A DNA stretch of 64,000 nucleotides from contig CBDFML010000012.1 in assembly GCA_965249645.1 (NCBI GenBank), positions 1-64,000 of the forward strand. The letters are read 5' to 3'. This document shows, piece by piece, positions 33,173 to 41,050 of the stretch. The stretch is from CAVOEB01 sp965249645. Its GTDB lineage: Bacteria; Pseudomonadota; Alphaproteobacteria; UBA828; JAPUJA01. The notes beneath the pieces were generated by a model. That model was not told the origin of the DNA. It saw only the letters and a list, made by a program, of their open reading frames with translations, and ran no database searches. The translations under genes were made by a program, and so were the position numbers. Each line of letters starts with the position of its first letter. Within the stretch, counting starts at the first letter, position 1.

Positions 33173-35496
33173 TGCCCGGCACTGTCGTCATGCTGCGCAA
33201 CCCGTTCCGCCCGGACCGGGACCGCGAAGTAATCACCGTCGCCGAGCCGCTCTCGATCCGTGAATGGCTCGGCGAGCAGGACATCGACGAGTTCGAGTGC
33301 CCGACCATCTGTCTGCGCAACGGTTCACCGCTGCCGCGCGGCTGCTGGGACGACACCTTCATCGGCGAGGGCGACCTGGTCGTGTTCGTGCCGCTGCCCC
33401 AGGGCGGAGGGGGTGGGGATGGCAAGAACCCGCTGCGCACCATCCTCATGCTCGCCGTCATGGTCGCCGCCATCTATTTCGCACCCATGCTCGCGCCCTC
33501 CCTCGTCAGCGCCTTCGGCGTCTCCTCGACCGTCGCCCTCGGGCTGGCCCAGGCGGGGATAGCCCTTGTCGGCGCCACCCTCGTCAACGTCTTGATCCCG
33601 CCGCCCAAGCCCTCCGCCATCACCGCCAACTTCGGCAGCGCGCCGGCGCCGAGCCCGACCTATTCCCTGCAGGCCCAGGGCAACCACGCCCGGCTCGCCC
33701 AGCCCATCCCCGTGGTCTACGGCCGCCACCGGGTCTATCCCGACCTCGCCGCCACGCCCTGGGTGGAATACAGCGGCAACGACCAGTACCTGCATCAGCT
33801 GCACTGCATCGGCCAGGGCGAATACGACCTCGAGCAGGTTCGCATCGAGGACACCCCGATCGCCTCGTTCGAGGAAATCGACACCGAGATCGTGCCACCC
33901 GGCGGCGCGGTCACATTGTTCGAGACCGACGTGGTCAACGCACCGGAGGTCGCCGGCCAGGAGTTGATCGGCGTCAACGACCGCGAGGCAGGCGAGGACG
34001 GCTGGATCGGTCCTTTCACCGCCAACCCGGCGGGCACGAGGGCGACCGGGATCGGCATCGATGTGGTGATGCCGCGCGGGCTCTATTACGCCACCGCCAG
34101 CGGCAGCTTCAGCGCCCGCACCGTCGAATGGGAGGTCGAGGCCCGCGCCATCGATGACAAGGGCGAGGCCGCCGGCGAATGGTTGGCGCTTGCCTCGGAG
34201 AGCGTGACCGCGGCCACCAACACGCCGCAACGCAAGAGTTACCGCTATACGGTTACCGCCGGACGTTACGAGGTCCGGCTCAGGCGCACCAATGACAAGA
34301 GCGGCGATGCGCGCGCCGGTCATGAGATTCGCTGGGGCGGCCTCAAGACCTTCCTCGAAGGCACGCCCGAGTTCGGCGCCGTGACGCTGCTCGCCGTCAG
34401 GATGCGCGCCACCGACAATCTCTCGCAGCGCTCGGCGCGACTCGTCAACGCCATCGTCACCCGCAGGCTTCCGGTCTGGGACCCGGCGACCGGCTGGTCC
34501 GCGCCGCAATCCACCCGCTCCCTCGCCTGGGCCTTCGCCGATGCAGCCCGCGCGCCCTATGGCGCCGGGCTCGCCGACGCTCGCATCGATCTTGCGGCAC
34601 TCCATGCGCTTGACGCCATCTGGGAGGCCCGCGGCGACCGCTTCGATGCCGTGTTCGACCAGGGCCTCACGGTGTGGGAGGCGCTCACCCGAATCGCCCG
34701 CTGCGGCCGGGCGCTGCCGTTCCTGCAAGGCGGGATCTTGCGCATCGCCCGCGATGCGCCGCGCACCCTGCCGGTGGCGCTGTTCGGGCCGCGCAACATC
34801 GCCAAGGGCAGCTTCCGCGTCCAATATGTCATGCCCGGCGAGGACACCGCCGATGCGGTGACGGTGACCTACTTCTCGGAGCGCACCTGGGCGCCCGACG
34901 AGGTCACGGCAAGACTCCCGGACAGCGATGCCGAGGCCACCGGCAAACCCGCCACGGTCGAGCTGTTCGGCTGCACCGGCGCCGAGCAGGCGATGCGCGA
35001 GGGTCTCTACATGGCCGCCGCCAACCGTTACCGCCGGCGCATTATGACCTTCCGCACCGAGCTCGAAGGGCTGATCCCGACCTACGGCGATCTCGTCGCC
35101 ATCACCCACGACCTGCCACGCTGGGGCCAGGGCGGCGAGGTAACGGCCGCCGACGGCCGCGCGCTCGTCTTGAGCGAGCCGCTGGAATGGGACGCGGGGG
35201 ATGACCCGGCCACGCCGCCCGCCCATTACCTCGCCCTTCGCAAGCGCGACGGGAGCCTGAACGGGCCTTGGCCCGTCTCACCCGGTGCCGATGAACGATC
35301 CGTCGTGCTGAGCGACGACCTCGACTTCGAGCCCTACACCGGGGCCGACGAGGAGCGTACCCACTTCGCCTTCGGCCCGGGCGAGACCTGGGGCCTGCGC
35401 GCCCGGGTGCTGGTCGTGAGGCCGCGCGGCGAGCAGGTCGAGATCACCGCCGTCGGCGAGGACGCCCGCGTGCACGAGACCGATCAAGCCGCCTGA
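33172..35496 (+). CDS. Tail-tip/host-specificity protein with fused gpI-like N-terminus (J-type)
   Basis: The 774-residue protein begins with a gpI-like domain (VITVAEPLSIREWLGEQDI) and a hydrophobic, membrane-like stretch (ILMLAVMVAAIYFAPMLAP). It then continues with the J-type core (QPIPVVYGRHRVYPDLAATPW, LHQLHCIGQGEYDLEQVRI). It should form the central tail hub and carry host specificity in its C-terminal part. It is shorter than lambda J, with the distal fibre domains missing. Confidence 0.87.
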   Translation: MPGTVVMLRNPFRPDRDREVITVAEPLSIREWLGEQDIDEFECPTICLRNGSPLPRGCWDDTFIGEGDLVVFVPLPQGGGGGDGKNPLRTILMLAVMVAAIYFAPMLAPSLVSAFGVSSTVALGLAQAGIALVGATLVNVLIPPPKPSAITANFGSAPAPSPTYSLQAQGNHARLAQPIPVVYGRHRVYPDLAATPWVEYSGNDQYLHQLHCIGQGEYDLEQVRIEDTPIASFEEIDTEIVPPGGAVTLFETDVVNAPEVAGQELIGVNDREAGEDGWIGPFTANPAGTRATGIGIDVVMPRGLYYATASGSFSARTVEWEVEARAIDDKGEAAGEWLALASESVTAATNTPQRKSYRYTVTAGRYEVRLRRTNDKSGDARAGHEIRWGGLKTFLEGTPEFGAVTLLAVRMRATDNLSQRSARLVNAIVTRRLPVWDPATGWSAPQSTRSLAWAFADAARAPYGAGLADARIDLAALHALDAIWEARGDRFDAVFDQGLTVWEALTRIARCGRALPFLQGGILRIARDAPRTLPVALFGPRNIAKGSFRVQYVMPGEDTADAVTVTYFSERTWAPDEVTARLPDSDAEATGKPATVELFGCTGAEQAMREGLYMAAANRYRRRIMTFRTELEGLIPTYGDLVAITHDLPRWGQGGEVTAADGRALVLSEPLEWDAGDDPATPPAHYLALRKRDGSLNGPWPVSPGADERSVVLSDDLDFEPYTGADEERTHFAFGPGETWGLRARVLVVRPRGEQVEITAVGEDARVHETDQAA

Positions 35497-35510
35497 GTGG
35501 AGAGACGCCC

Positions 35511-35732
35511 GTGAACGAGACCCATATGATCGAGATCGAGCGGGTGCGCGCGGAGGCGGCACGGCATCTCGCGGAGCACGAGATCGCCTGCGAGCGCCGC
35601 TATGGCGATCTCCAGGCGCAGCTCACCAAGATCGAAGCGCTTCACATCCGTAACACGTGGCTGCTCGGTGTGATCCTCGTGGGAATGCTCACCGCCTTGG
35701 GCAAGGCCTTCTGGCCGGTGCTCGGCGGCTGA
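35511..35732 (+). CDS. Small lysis-cassette protein with coiled coil and one membrane segment
   Basis: The 73-residue protein starts at GTG (GGAGAGACGCCC upstream). A charged helix (EIERVRAEAARHLAEHEIACERRYGDLQ) is followed by one membrane segment (LGVILVGMLTALG). A near copy exists at 56826-57047. It is always next to the holin and lysozyme genes, so a lysis accessory role is likely, but no specific function is known. Confidence 0.7.
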   Translation: MNETHMIEIERVRAEAARHLAEHEIACERRYGDLQAQLTKIEALHIRNTWLLGVILVGMLTALGKAFWPVLGG

Positions 35733-35846
35733 CGTCCTTCGCGGCCGCCTTCCACCGCGCGCGCCACACACGCCGACCCCAACACCGACCGGGCCGTAAT
35801 CCCGGCCAGGGTCGCGTCCACGCTCAATCCATACGGAGATTCGTCA

Positions 35847-36311
35847 ATGCTGACCCTGCTCGGCAGTCTGCTGGGATTCGCCACCAGCGCCATTCCCGAC
35901 ATCATGAGCCTGTTCCGCGAGCGAGCGGACCGCAAGCACGAGCTCGCCGTCCTCGACCGACAGATGGAGCAGATGCGGCTCGGCCACAACCAGCGCCTCG
36001 AAGAGATCGAGGTCCAGGCTGACATTGCCGAAACGAAGGCGCTCTACAAGCATGATGCAGCGCTGGGCGGCAGTAGCCGATGGGTGGACGCCCTCCGGGC
36101 CTCGGTGCGCCCGCTGATCACCTACGCATTCTTCATCCTGTTCGCGGCCGTCAAGGGCTCCGGCCTCTATCTGCTGATCGTCGTCGAGGGCCTGCTCATC
36201 GCCGAGGCCCTGCCGCGTATCTGGGATGCCGAGACCCAGGCGCTGTTCGCCGCGGTGATGAGCTTCTGGTTTGGCAACCGGACGCTCTCGAAGCTCCGCG
36301 AGCGGCGCTGA
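35847..36311 (+). CDS. Holin-like membrane protein
   Basis: The 154-residue protein has an N-terminal hydrophobic segment (LLGSLLGFATSAIP), a coiled-coil middle (RKHELAVLDRQMEQMRLGHNQ) and two C-terminal membrane segments (ITYAFFILFAAVKG, LLIVVEGLLIAEALP). It stands five bases before the lysozyme gene. A near copy lies at 57216-57680. It is likely to make the inner-membrane hole for lysozyme release. Confidence 0.75.
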   Translation: MLTLLGSLLGFATSAIPDIMSLFRERADRKHELAVLDRQMEQMRLGHNQRLEEIEVQADIAETKALYKHDAALGGSSRWVDALRASVRPLITYAFFILFAAVKGSGLYLLIVVEGLLIAEALPRIWDAETQALFAAVMSFWFGNRTLSKLRERR

Positions 36312-36315
36312 GGCC

Positions 36316-36765
36316 ATGCGTCATCTCACCGGCGAAGGTCTCGCGCTGATCAAGCGCTTCGAGGGCTTCGCGCCCGAAATTTATATCTGCCCCGGCGGCT
36401 GGCCCACCATCGGCTACGGCCATGTAGTGCGCGAACATGAGCGCGAGCGGTTCGCGGACGGCATCGACGAGGCGGCGGCCGAGGCGCTGCTGCGCCGTGA
36501 TGTCGAGACCGCCGAACGGGCTGTGCTGCGGCTGATCAGGGTGCCGCTTGCGGACGGGCCGTTCGACGCGCTCGTCTCCTTCGCCTTCAACCTCGGCGCC
36601 GGCGCGCTGCAGCGCTCGACGCTCCGGCGCAAGGTGAACCGCGAGGAGCACGCAGCCGTGCCGGTCGAGTTCCGGCGCTGGGTCTGGGCCGGCGGGCGCA
36701 AGCTCAAGGGGCTGATGCGGCGGCGGGAAGCGGAGGCGGGGCTCTATGGCGGGAGCCGGTCCTAG
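36316..36765 (+). CDS. Endolysin, T4-type lysozyme (GH24)
   Basis: The 149-residue muramidase has the catalytic set Glu16 (KRFEGFAP), Cys25 and Thr31, the E-8-(D/C)-5-T triad of phage lysozymes, with GYGH just after. It lacks a signal peptide, so the holin-like protein should release it. A near copy lies at 57685-58194. The triad uses Cys in both copies. Confidence 0.93.
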   Translation: MRHLTGEGLALIKRFEGFAPEIYICPGGWPTIGYGHVVREHERERFADGIDEAAAEALLRRDVETAERAVLRLIRVPLADGPFDALVSFAFNLGAGALQRSTLRRKVNREEHAAVPVEFRRWVWAGGRKLKGLMRRREAEAGLYGGSRS

Positions 36766-36872
36766 CTAGACGATTTACAGGGCGTAGCCCTCCTGCCGAG
36801 ATCGGACTCCCCCGGGAGCATCGAGCATTACCATTATGGTCAACTGTTAGGCAATTGCTCGATCAGGACAAA

Positions 36873-37703
36873 TTACACCGGGAAAATCTCGAGAGAATAT
36901 GAACCTGCTGAAATCCGCGCCTCATGAAACGTAACAGCGGGGTCACGGCCCTCACACCATTTGCGAATCAGTTGCTTGTGATCGTCTGTCATTTTGCAAC
37001 CGAAGATAACCGACTTCAAAAAGTGCGGTAAAAAACAGCGTCGGCCTGGTCCGCTTAAATCCACCATTCGCCACTCTTTCTCATAGCTCCACCCTGAAGC
37101 CTTTGTAAGACACGCCTTTACGGCGATTTTATTATAGTCTTCCAAAACCCGATTAATTATTGGAAATTGATCAGAATACTTCACCTCCAGAGGCACTATA
37201 CCCGTCTCTTTGAAATCACCAGAGGGCGCCGGAACAATAAACGGATCATTTTCGGCGTCCAGAAACTCTAGGCAGAAACCTCTGTGACTATCTGCATAGT
37301 GGGCCCACATTTGGATATTTTCGCATGTCTCCGACAAACAATAAACGCGCCATTTTTTTGTATCTATTTTCATATTTTCCTCCGGACATTCAAACGACAC
37401 GCTTCCATTTGAGGGTTTGCACTTCTTCATGATTTTTTTAACTAAAATACCACGCTTCTTTCTGCTGAGGCGTGGCTTCTTCTCTTTAAGCAATTTTTTG
37501 AAATACTCTTGTACCTCTTTGCGAGTGCCACTTGGGCGCAACACGTGGGAACAATCGACGGGATCGTTAAATTTGTCGATCGTGGAGAAATACAGCTCGT
37601 TCGCCTCGAATATACGCTTTGTATGACAAATGCGTTCGTCGTCGACGCACCCGTATTTGTACAAATACCGCGGCTGTTCATTGGATGCTTGTGTGCTGCT
37701 CAT
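36873..37703 (-). CDS. DUF2971-like protein (AT-rich cargo gene)
   Basis: This 276-residue protein (LYKYGCVDDERICHTKRIFEA, VYCLSETCENIQMWAHYADS, HRGFCLEFLDAE) matches the DUF2971 family, of unknown biochemistry and often found in defence or mobile regions. The gene is clearly AT-richer than its neighbours, which suggests recent transfer. The start at 37703 is chosen because residues before it are a shadow of the next gene. It lies between the lysozyme and integrase. Confidence 0.75.
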   Translation of the reverse strand: MSSTQASNEQPRYLYKYGCVDDERICHTKRIFEANELYFSTIDKFNDPVDCSHVLRPSGTRKEVQEYFKKLLKEKKPRLSRKKRGILVKKIMKKCKPSNGSVSFECPEENMKIDTKKWRVYCLSETCENIQMWAHYADSHRGFCLEFLDAENDPFIVPAPSGDFKETGIVPLEVKYSDQFPIINRVLEDYNKIAVKACLTKASGWSYEKEWRMVDLSGPGRRCFLPHFLKSVIFGCKMTDDHKQLIRKWCEGRDPAVTFHEARISAGSYSLEIFPV

Positions 37704-37725
37704 GACTTGATCCACCGAAGGGCCG

Positions 37726-38619
37726 TCAATCGTCCTGCCATCGGTAGCGCTCCTTGAGGCTATTGAGATGGTCCCAGGGCACGACATCGGCATGCTGAAG
37801 CATCCCGACAACGATGCCCGGAGCAATTCCTTGCTCGTCGGCAAATGCACAGACAGCCGAGTTGCTACGCGGTGAACTCGCGACGAACTGCTTCCAGTCG
37901 GCACGAGCAACGAGCGCGTTGGCAGCCCACTCATTTGCCTCGGTCTCTACGTCGGCGCCGCCATCATTCGCACCGTCAATAAAGACGAACTTCTTGCTGT
38001 GAAGAAGAACGTGCGCGGCCTCGTGAAAAACGCTGAACCAGAGATGATCGTCCGACTTGTGCCGTGCACTCAACTGGATCACGGCTTTACGAGGTGAAAA
38101 CCACCAAGCGGTAGCGCTGAGCGCGGTCTTTGGCAGCGGCTTGACGAGAGCCAGCGCGACACCCGCCTGATTGGTGATCTGGCGCGCACGCTCTAATGCC
38201 TCGTCAATGGGCTGGCGCGTCAAACCTCGGATTTCCCTCATCGCGCGCTTGAATGTGGTTTCGTTGTAATCGGCACATTCCTGACGTTCTGCTTCCAGCG
38301 CGCCTAGGCGAAGCCACGTTGCGAGCGCAATCTCGTCGCTCTTGATGCTTGATGAACACCGATAGGCCACGCTCGCTCGAGCGTACTTTGCGTTCCAGGC
38401 TTCGACCGAGCCGACCCCGAAGAATGCGAGCAGCTTGGAAACTACATCTACATCCGATACCGGCCGCTGGAAGCATCCACGTTTCACAAGTTCACGAACC
38501 GGAAAGGCTTGCAGCCACTCGACCGAAGCAGCCGCATCCGATGCCTCGGCCTCCCGAGCCTGATGCAGCTGGTATGCGGCCTCGATGCCAAGCCAGACGC
38601 TCGCATCCACGCCCAGCAC
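37726..38619 (-). pseudogene. ImmA/IrrE-type metallopeptidase, C-terminal part of a split HTH regulator
   Basis: Residues from GTG 38619 read VLGVDASVWLGIEAAYQLHQARE, then a zinc-peptidase motif HEAAH (about 199-203) and a further Glu-rich helix. That is the second half of HigA/ImmA-type proteins. The missing first half (HTH and TALQFE) lies at 39164-39379, separated by about 540 bases. The natural protein would join TALQFE to KVLGVDASVWLG. Translation from 38619 may still produce the protease part. This type of protein degrades repressors in mobile elements. Confidence 0.78.
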
Positions 38620-38622
38620 CTT

Positions 38623-39163
38623 TTCATTTAACTGTACCCTTCGACAAAGCGGCCCTTTGATTTCTGCGAAGAAATCTGAGCGGCTTACAATGATATAGGG
38701 CGATGAGACTTTCCCCCATGGCCCCTATACCTATCTATCTAGCTTCAGCGTCGCACGGTCTACAGCCTTCTGGAGCTTATCCGCTCTGAAGCTGGCAATT
38801 GAAGCAAGGACAACAAGGACGAGCGTGCCAAGAACGATGGCTGCGAGACCACCCATGGGATGTCCCCACTCTCCTGAACCAAGTCCGCCGACGAACCCCC
38901 CTCCGACAAATCCAATCAAACCATATACGCGGCGCGAGTTTGCAGCCTCTTCCCGATGTCGGCGAAAGTTCCAGTTCATTTGAACAAGCGAATCAATCGC
39001 AGCATCGACGGCTGGTTTACCCTCCTGAGCCAGTTGCCGGACGTAAACGTTTCGCCATGCTGCACGTTCCTCATTACTCAGATCAACCATGGCTGTACTC
39101 CTTTGTAGCTTTATCCAACGGGCAGACATCCTCCAGCACTTGAACTTCATTGGCAAAGCTACA
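38623..39163. mobile_element. Insert of about 540 bp splitting the HTH/ImmA gene
   Basis: The two halves of the regulator join at GAA codons at 38623-38625 and 39164-39166. The insert between them carries one small gene (38731-39090) and reads TGTAG at the upstream end on the minus strand and ends near TACA. No transposase is encoded, and no clean target duplication was found, so the mechanism of insertion is unknown. Confidence 0.5.
38731..39090 (-). CDS. Small membrane protein carried by the insert
   Basis: The 119-residue protein starts at 39090 after AGGAGTACAGCC. It has a soluble N-terminal half (MVDLSNEERAAWRNVYVRQL) and a Gly-rich membrane region (YGLIGFVGGGFVGGLGSG, AAIVLGTLVLVVLAS). 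It lies entirely in the sequence that splits the HTH/ImmA regulator. The function is unknown. Confidence 0.65.
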   Translation of the reverse strand: MVDLSNEERAAWRNVYVRQLAQEGKPAVDAAIDSLVQMNWNFRRHREEAANSRRVYGLIGFVGGGFVGGLGSGEWGHPMGGLAAIVLGTLVLVVLASIASFRADKLQKAVDRATLKLDR

Positions 39164-39379
39164 TTCAAACTGGAGCGCCGTCCCCGGCTCCAGGGGCGCC
39201 TTTCCGGCCATAATCTCACTGATCAGCTTCGGAGAACGCCCGCACCGTCGAGCGAACTCCGCGTGCGAGATGCCTCGCGCTTCCAGGGGTTCGTCGAGGA
39301 CCCGCCCCGGCGGAACCGCATAGTCCGGCGCGTACTGGTTGGTCGTTGTCGCTCCGCCCAAAGAGCCCCACACAGGCAT
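39083..39379 (-). pseudogene. HTH N-terminal half of the split ImmA-type regulator
   Basis: From about 39310 to 39164 this reads an XRE-type HTH (LEARGISHAEFARRCGRSPKL, ISEIMAGKAPLEPGTALQFE) typical of HigA-like proteins. After the Glu at 39164 the sequence turns into unrelated residues up to a stop at 39083. It is the upstream half of the regulator at 37726-38619. Confidence 0.78.
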
Positions 39380-39447
39380 ATATTGGGGTTCGGATCATAT
39401 CGGCGATTTCGCCGCCTGTGGCGCTCTCAGGGCGCTCCTAGGGCGGA

Positions 39448-40617
39448 TCAGGTCGCGACCTCTCCCTCCAGCGCCGCCTCAATGCTGGCTGAAACATCCG
39501 CTGTCGCTTGCTTGATGGGATCGGTTGCGAGGTGGGCGTAGCGCGCCGTGGTCTGCACCTGGGTGTGCCCGAGCATCTTGCCGATCATGGGCAGGCCCTG
39601 GCCACCCGATACCGCCACGGACGCGAAAGTATGACGCAGATCGTGAATGCGTACGTTATCGAGACCGGCGCGGGCCCGGATGCGCCGCCATGGGCGTTGC
39701 GGCTCTTGCAAATGCGTATTTTCAAGCTTTCCCGTGATGACCCAAGGGTTTCCCTCGATCCTCTCGATTCCAATCAGGACCTTCGAGGCGGGCGGACCGA
39801 GATGCACGGTCTTAACGCCGGTCTTGGAGTCGGGCAGGCGGAGAACCTCGTTGTCGAGATCCACATACTCCCATTTGAGGGTCTGGATTTCCGAAAGCCG
39901 GCAGCCCGTGAGCACCAACAAGCGAATGAGGTTGATGGTCGACGCACTCTCTACGCTTTCCTGCTCGCATTCGCGCAGCACCTCGCCCAGCCGGGTTAAT
40001 TCGTCGCCGCTCAGGTAGCGTTCGCGCTTTTCCTCCTTGTATTTCTTGACGTGCCGGCATGGATTGGAACCGTCCGGGCGCAGGCCCCATAGCTCAGCAA
40101 GGTTGAACATCTTCGAGACGATCTCGAGGTTGCGGTTTGATTTGTAAGGGGTGTCTCGGAATTCGTGATGAAGGCGGGCGATGTCGGTCCGCGTCACGTC
40201 AGCCACCTTGAGCCGGCCCAGCGCCGGCACGATGAAGAGTCGAAGGTTGCGTCGGTATTCCTTGGCCGTGCTTGGTTTGAGCCGCACGGCGATGTGCTCA
40301 TCATCGAACCGTTTCGCGAGGTCCGCGACGGTGATCAGATGGCCACCGCCTTGTCGGCCGGCCGCCGGGTCTTCGCCATTCCTGACGCGCGCCAAAATGT
40401 TGATTGCGCTCGTTCGGGCCTGCTCGGGCGTGGTGACACCGTGGTGACCGAGAACCATGCGCCGGCGGCGACCGCCGGCGCGGTACATCACAACGTAAGT
40501 TCGCGTGCCTCCACGCATGATGCGGATGCCAAATCCTGGGATTTGGCTATCAGTGATGGTGTAATGTTTGCCTCGAATTTCGGCGGCTTCAACAAGATGT
40601 TTGGTGATCTTGGGCAT
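39448..40617 (-). CDS. int: Tyrosine-type phage integrase
   Basis: The 389-residue integrase has an N-terminal arm-type domain (ITDSQIPGFGIRIMRGGTRTY), a core-binding domain and a catalytic domain with Arg in TGCRLSEIQTL, His-x-x-Arg in HDLRHTFAS, His in GHTQVQTT and the Tyr nucleophile in TARYAHL. The start at 40617 is chosen over 40689 because the family N-terminus begins there. It lies next to the attachment site at 40816-40864, and a decayed C-terminal copy lies at 60747-60950. Confidence 0.95.
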   Translation of the reverse strand: MPKITKHLVEAAEIRGKHYTITDSQIPGFGIRIMRGGTRTYVVMYRAGGRRRRMVLGHHGVTTPEQARTSAINILARVRNGEDPAAGRQGGGHLITVADLAKRFDDEHIAVRLKPSTAKEYRRNLRLFIVPALGRLKVADVTRTDIARLHHEFRDTPYKSNRNLEIVSKMFNLAELWGLRPDGSNPCRHVKKYKEEKRERYLSGDELTRLGEVLRECEQESVESASTINLIRLLVLTGCRLSEIQTLKWEYVDLDNEVLRLPDSKTGVKTVHLGPPASKVLIGIERIEGNPWVITGKLENTHLQEPQRPWRRIRARAGLDNVRIHDLRHTFASVAVSGGQGLPMIGKMLGHTQVQTTARYAHLATDPIKQATADVSASIEAALEGEVAT

Positions 40618-40815
40618 AGTCGAGCCTGCTCTTCTGGGCGCTTGCCTGAAGGTTTGACGCGGGTTAATGTGGCTCCAATGTGGCTCCAAGCGGGCGGGAA
40701 ATCAAGGGTATTGTCGGTGCATTCGCGTGAAGCCATCAGACAGAAAGTATAAAATATAACAGTTAGTTAATGACTTACGGTGTAATTGCGTGCAGCACCG
40801 AGAGCTAGACTAACT

Positions 40816-40864
40816 CAGGCTCATAACCTGAAGGTCGTTGGTTCAAATCCAACCCCCGCAACCA
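40816..40864 (+). other. Attachment-site copy of the 3' half of initiator tRNA-Met (CAT)
   Basis: The sequence from the anticodon stem (CAGG, loop CTCATAA, CCTG), through the T-arm (GTTGG, TTCAAAT, CCAAC) to CCCCGCA-A-CCA, matches initiator tRNA-Met. The 5' half is absent: the bases before it do not form the acceptor or D-arm. This is what an integrase-generated att site in a tRNA 3' end looks like. The complementary end is not visible in the window. Confidence 0.8.
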
Positions 40865-40868
40865 AATA

Positions 40869-40904
40869 AAGCCCGTAACTTCAAATAGTTACGGGCTTTT
40901 TCGT
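40869..40904 (+). terminator. Rho-independent terminator
   Basis: A perfect 12-bp stem (AAGCCCGTAACT and its complement, loop TCAAAT) is followed by TTTTT. It directly follows the tRNA-derived attachment site and probably served as the original tRNA terminator. Confidence 0.9.
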
Positions 40905-41050
40905 TTTGGCGCGCCAGCGCAATTTATGTCCGGGGGAGCACCGGGGGAGCAAGCGGGCGCATAATCCTGCACGTTTCTGCGCGACACCGCGCACGCCGCC
41001 CCGACTGAGATCGCGACGTTGGCGGCTTACCCGCCGACCTTGGCCAACGT

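Noticed and set aside
40787..40864. A complete tRNA gene at the attachment site
   Set aside because: Only the 3' half folds; the 5' acceptor and D-arm are not present, so it is an att remnant.
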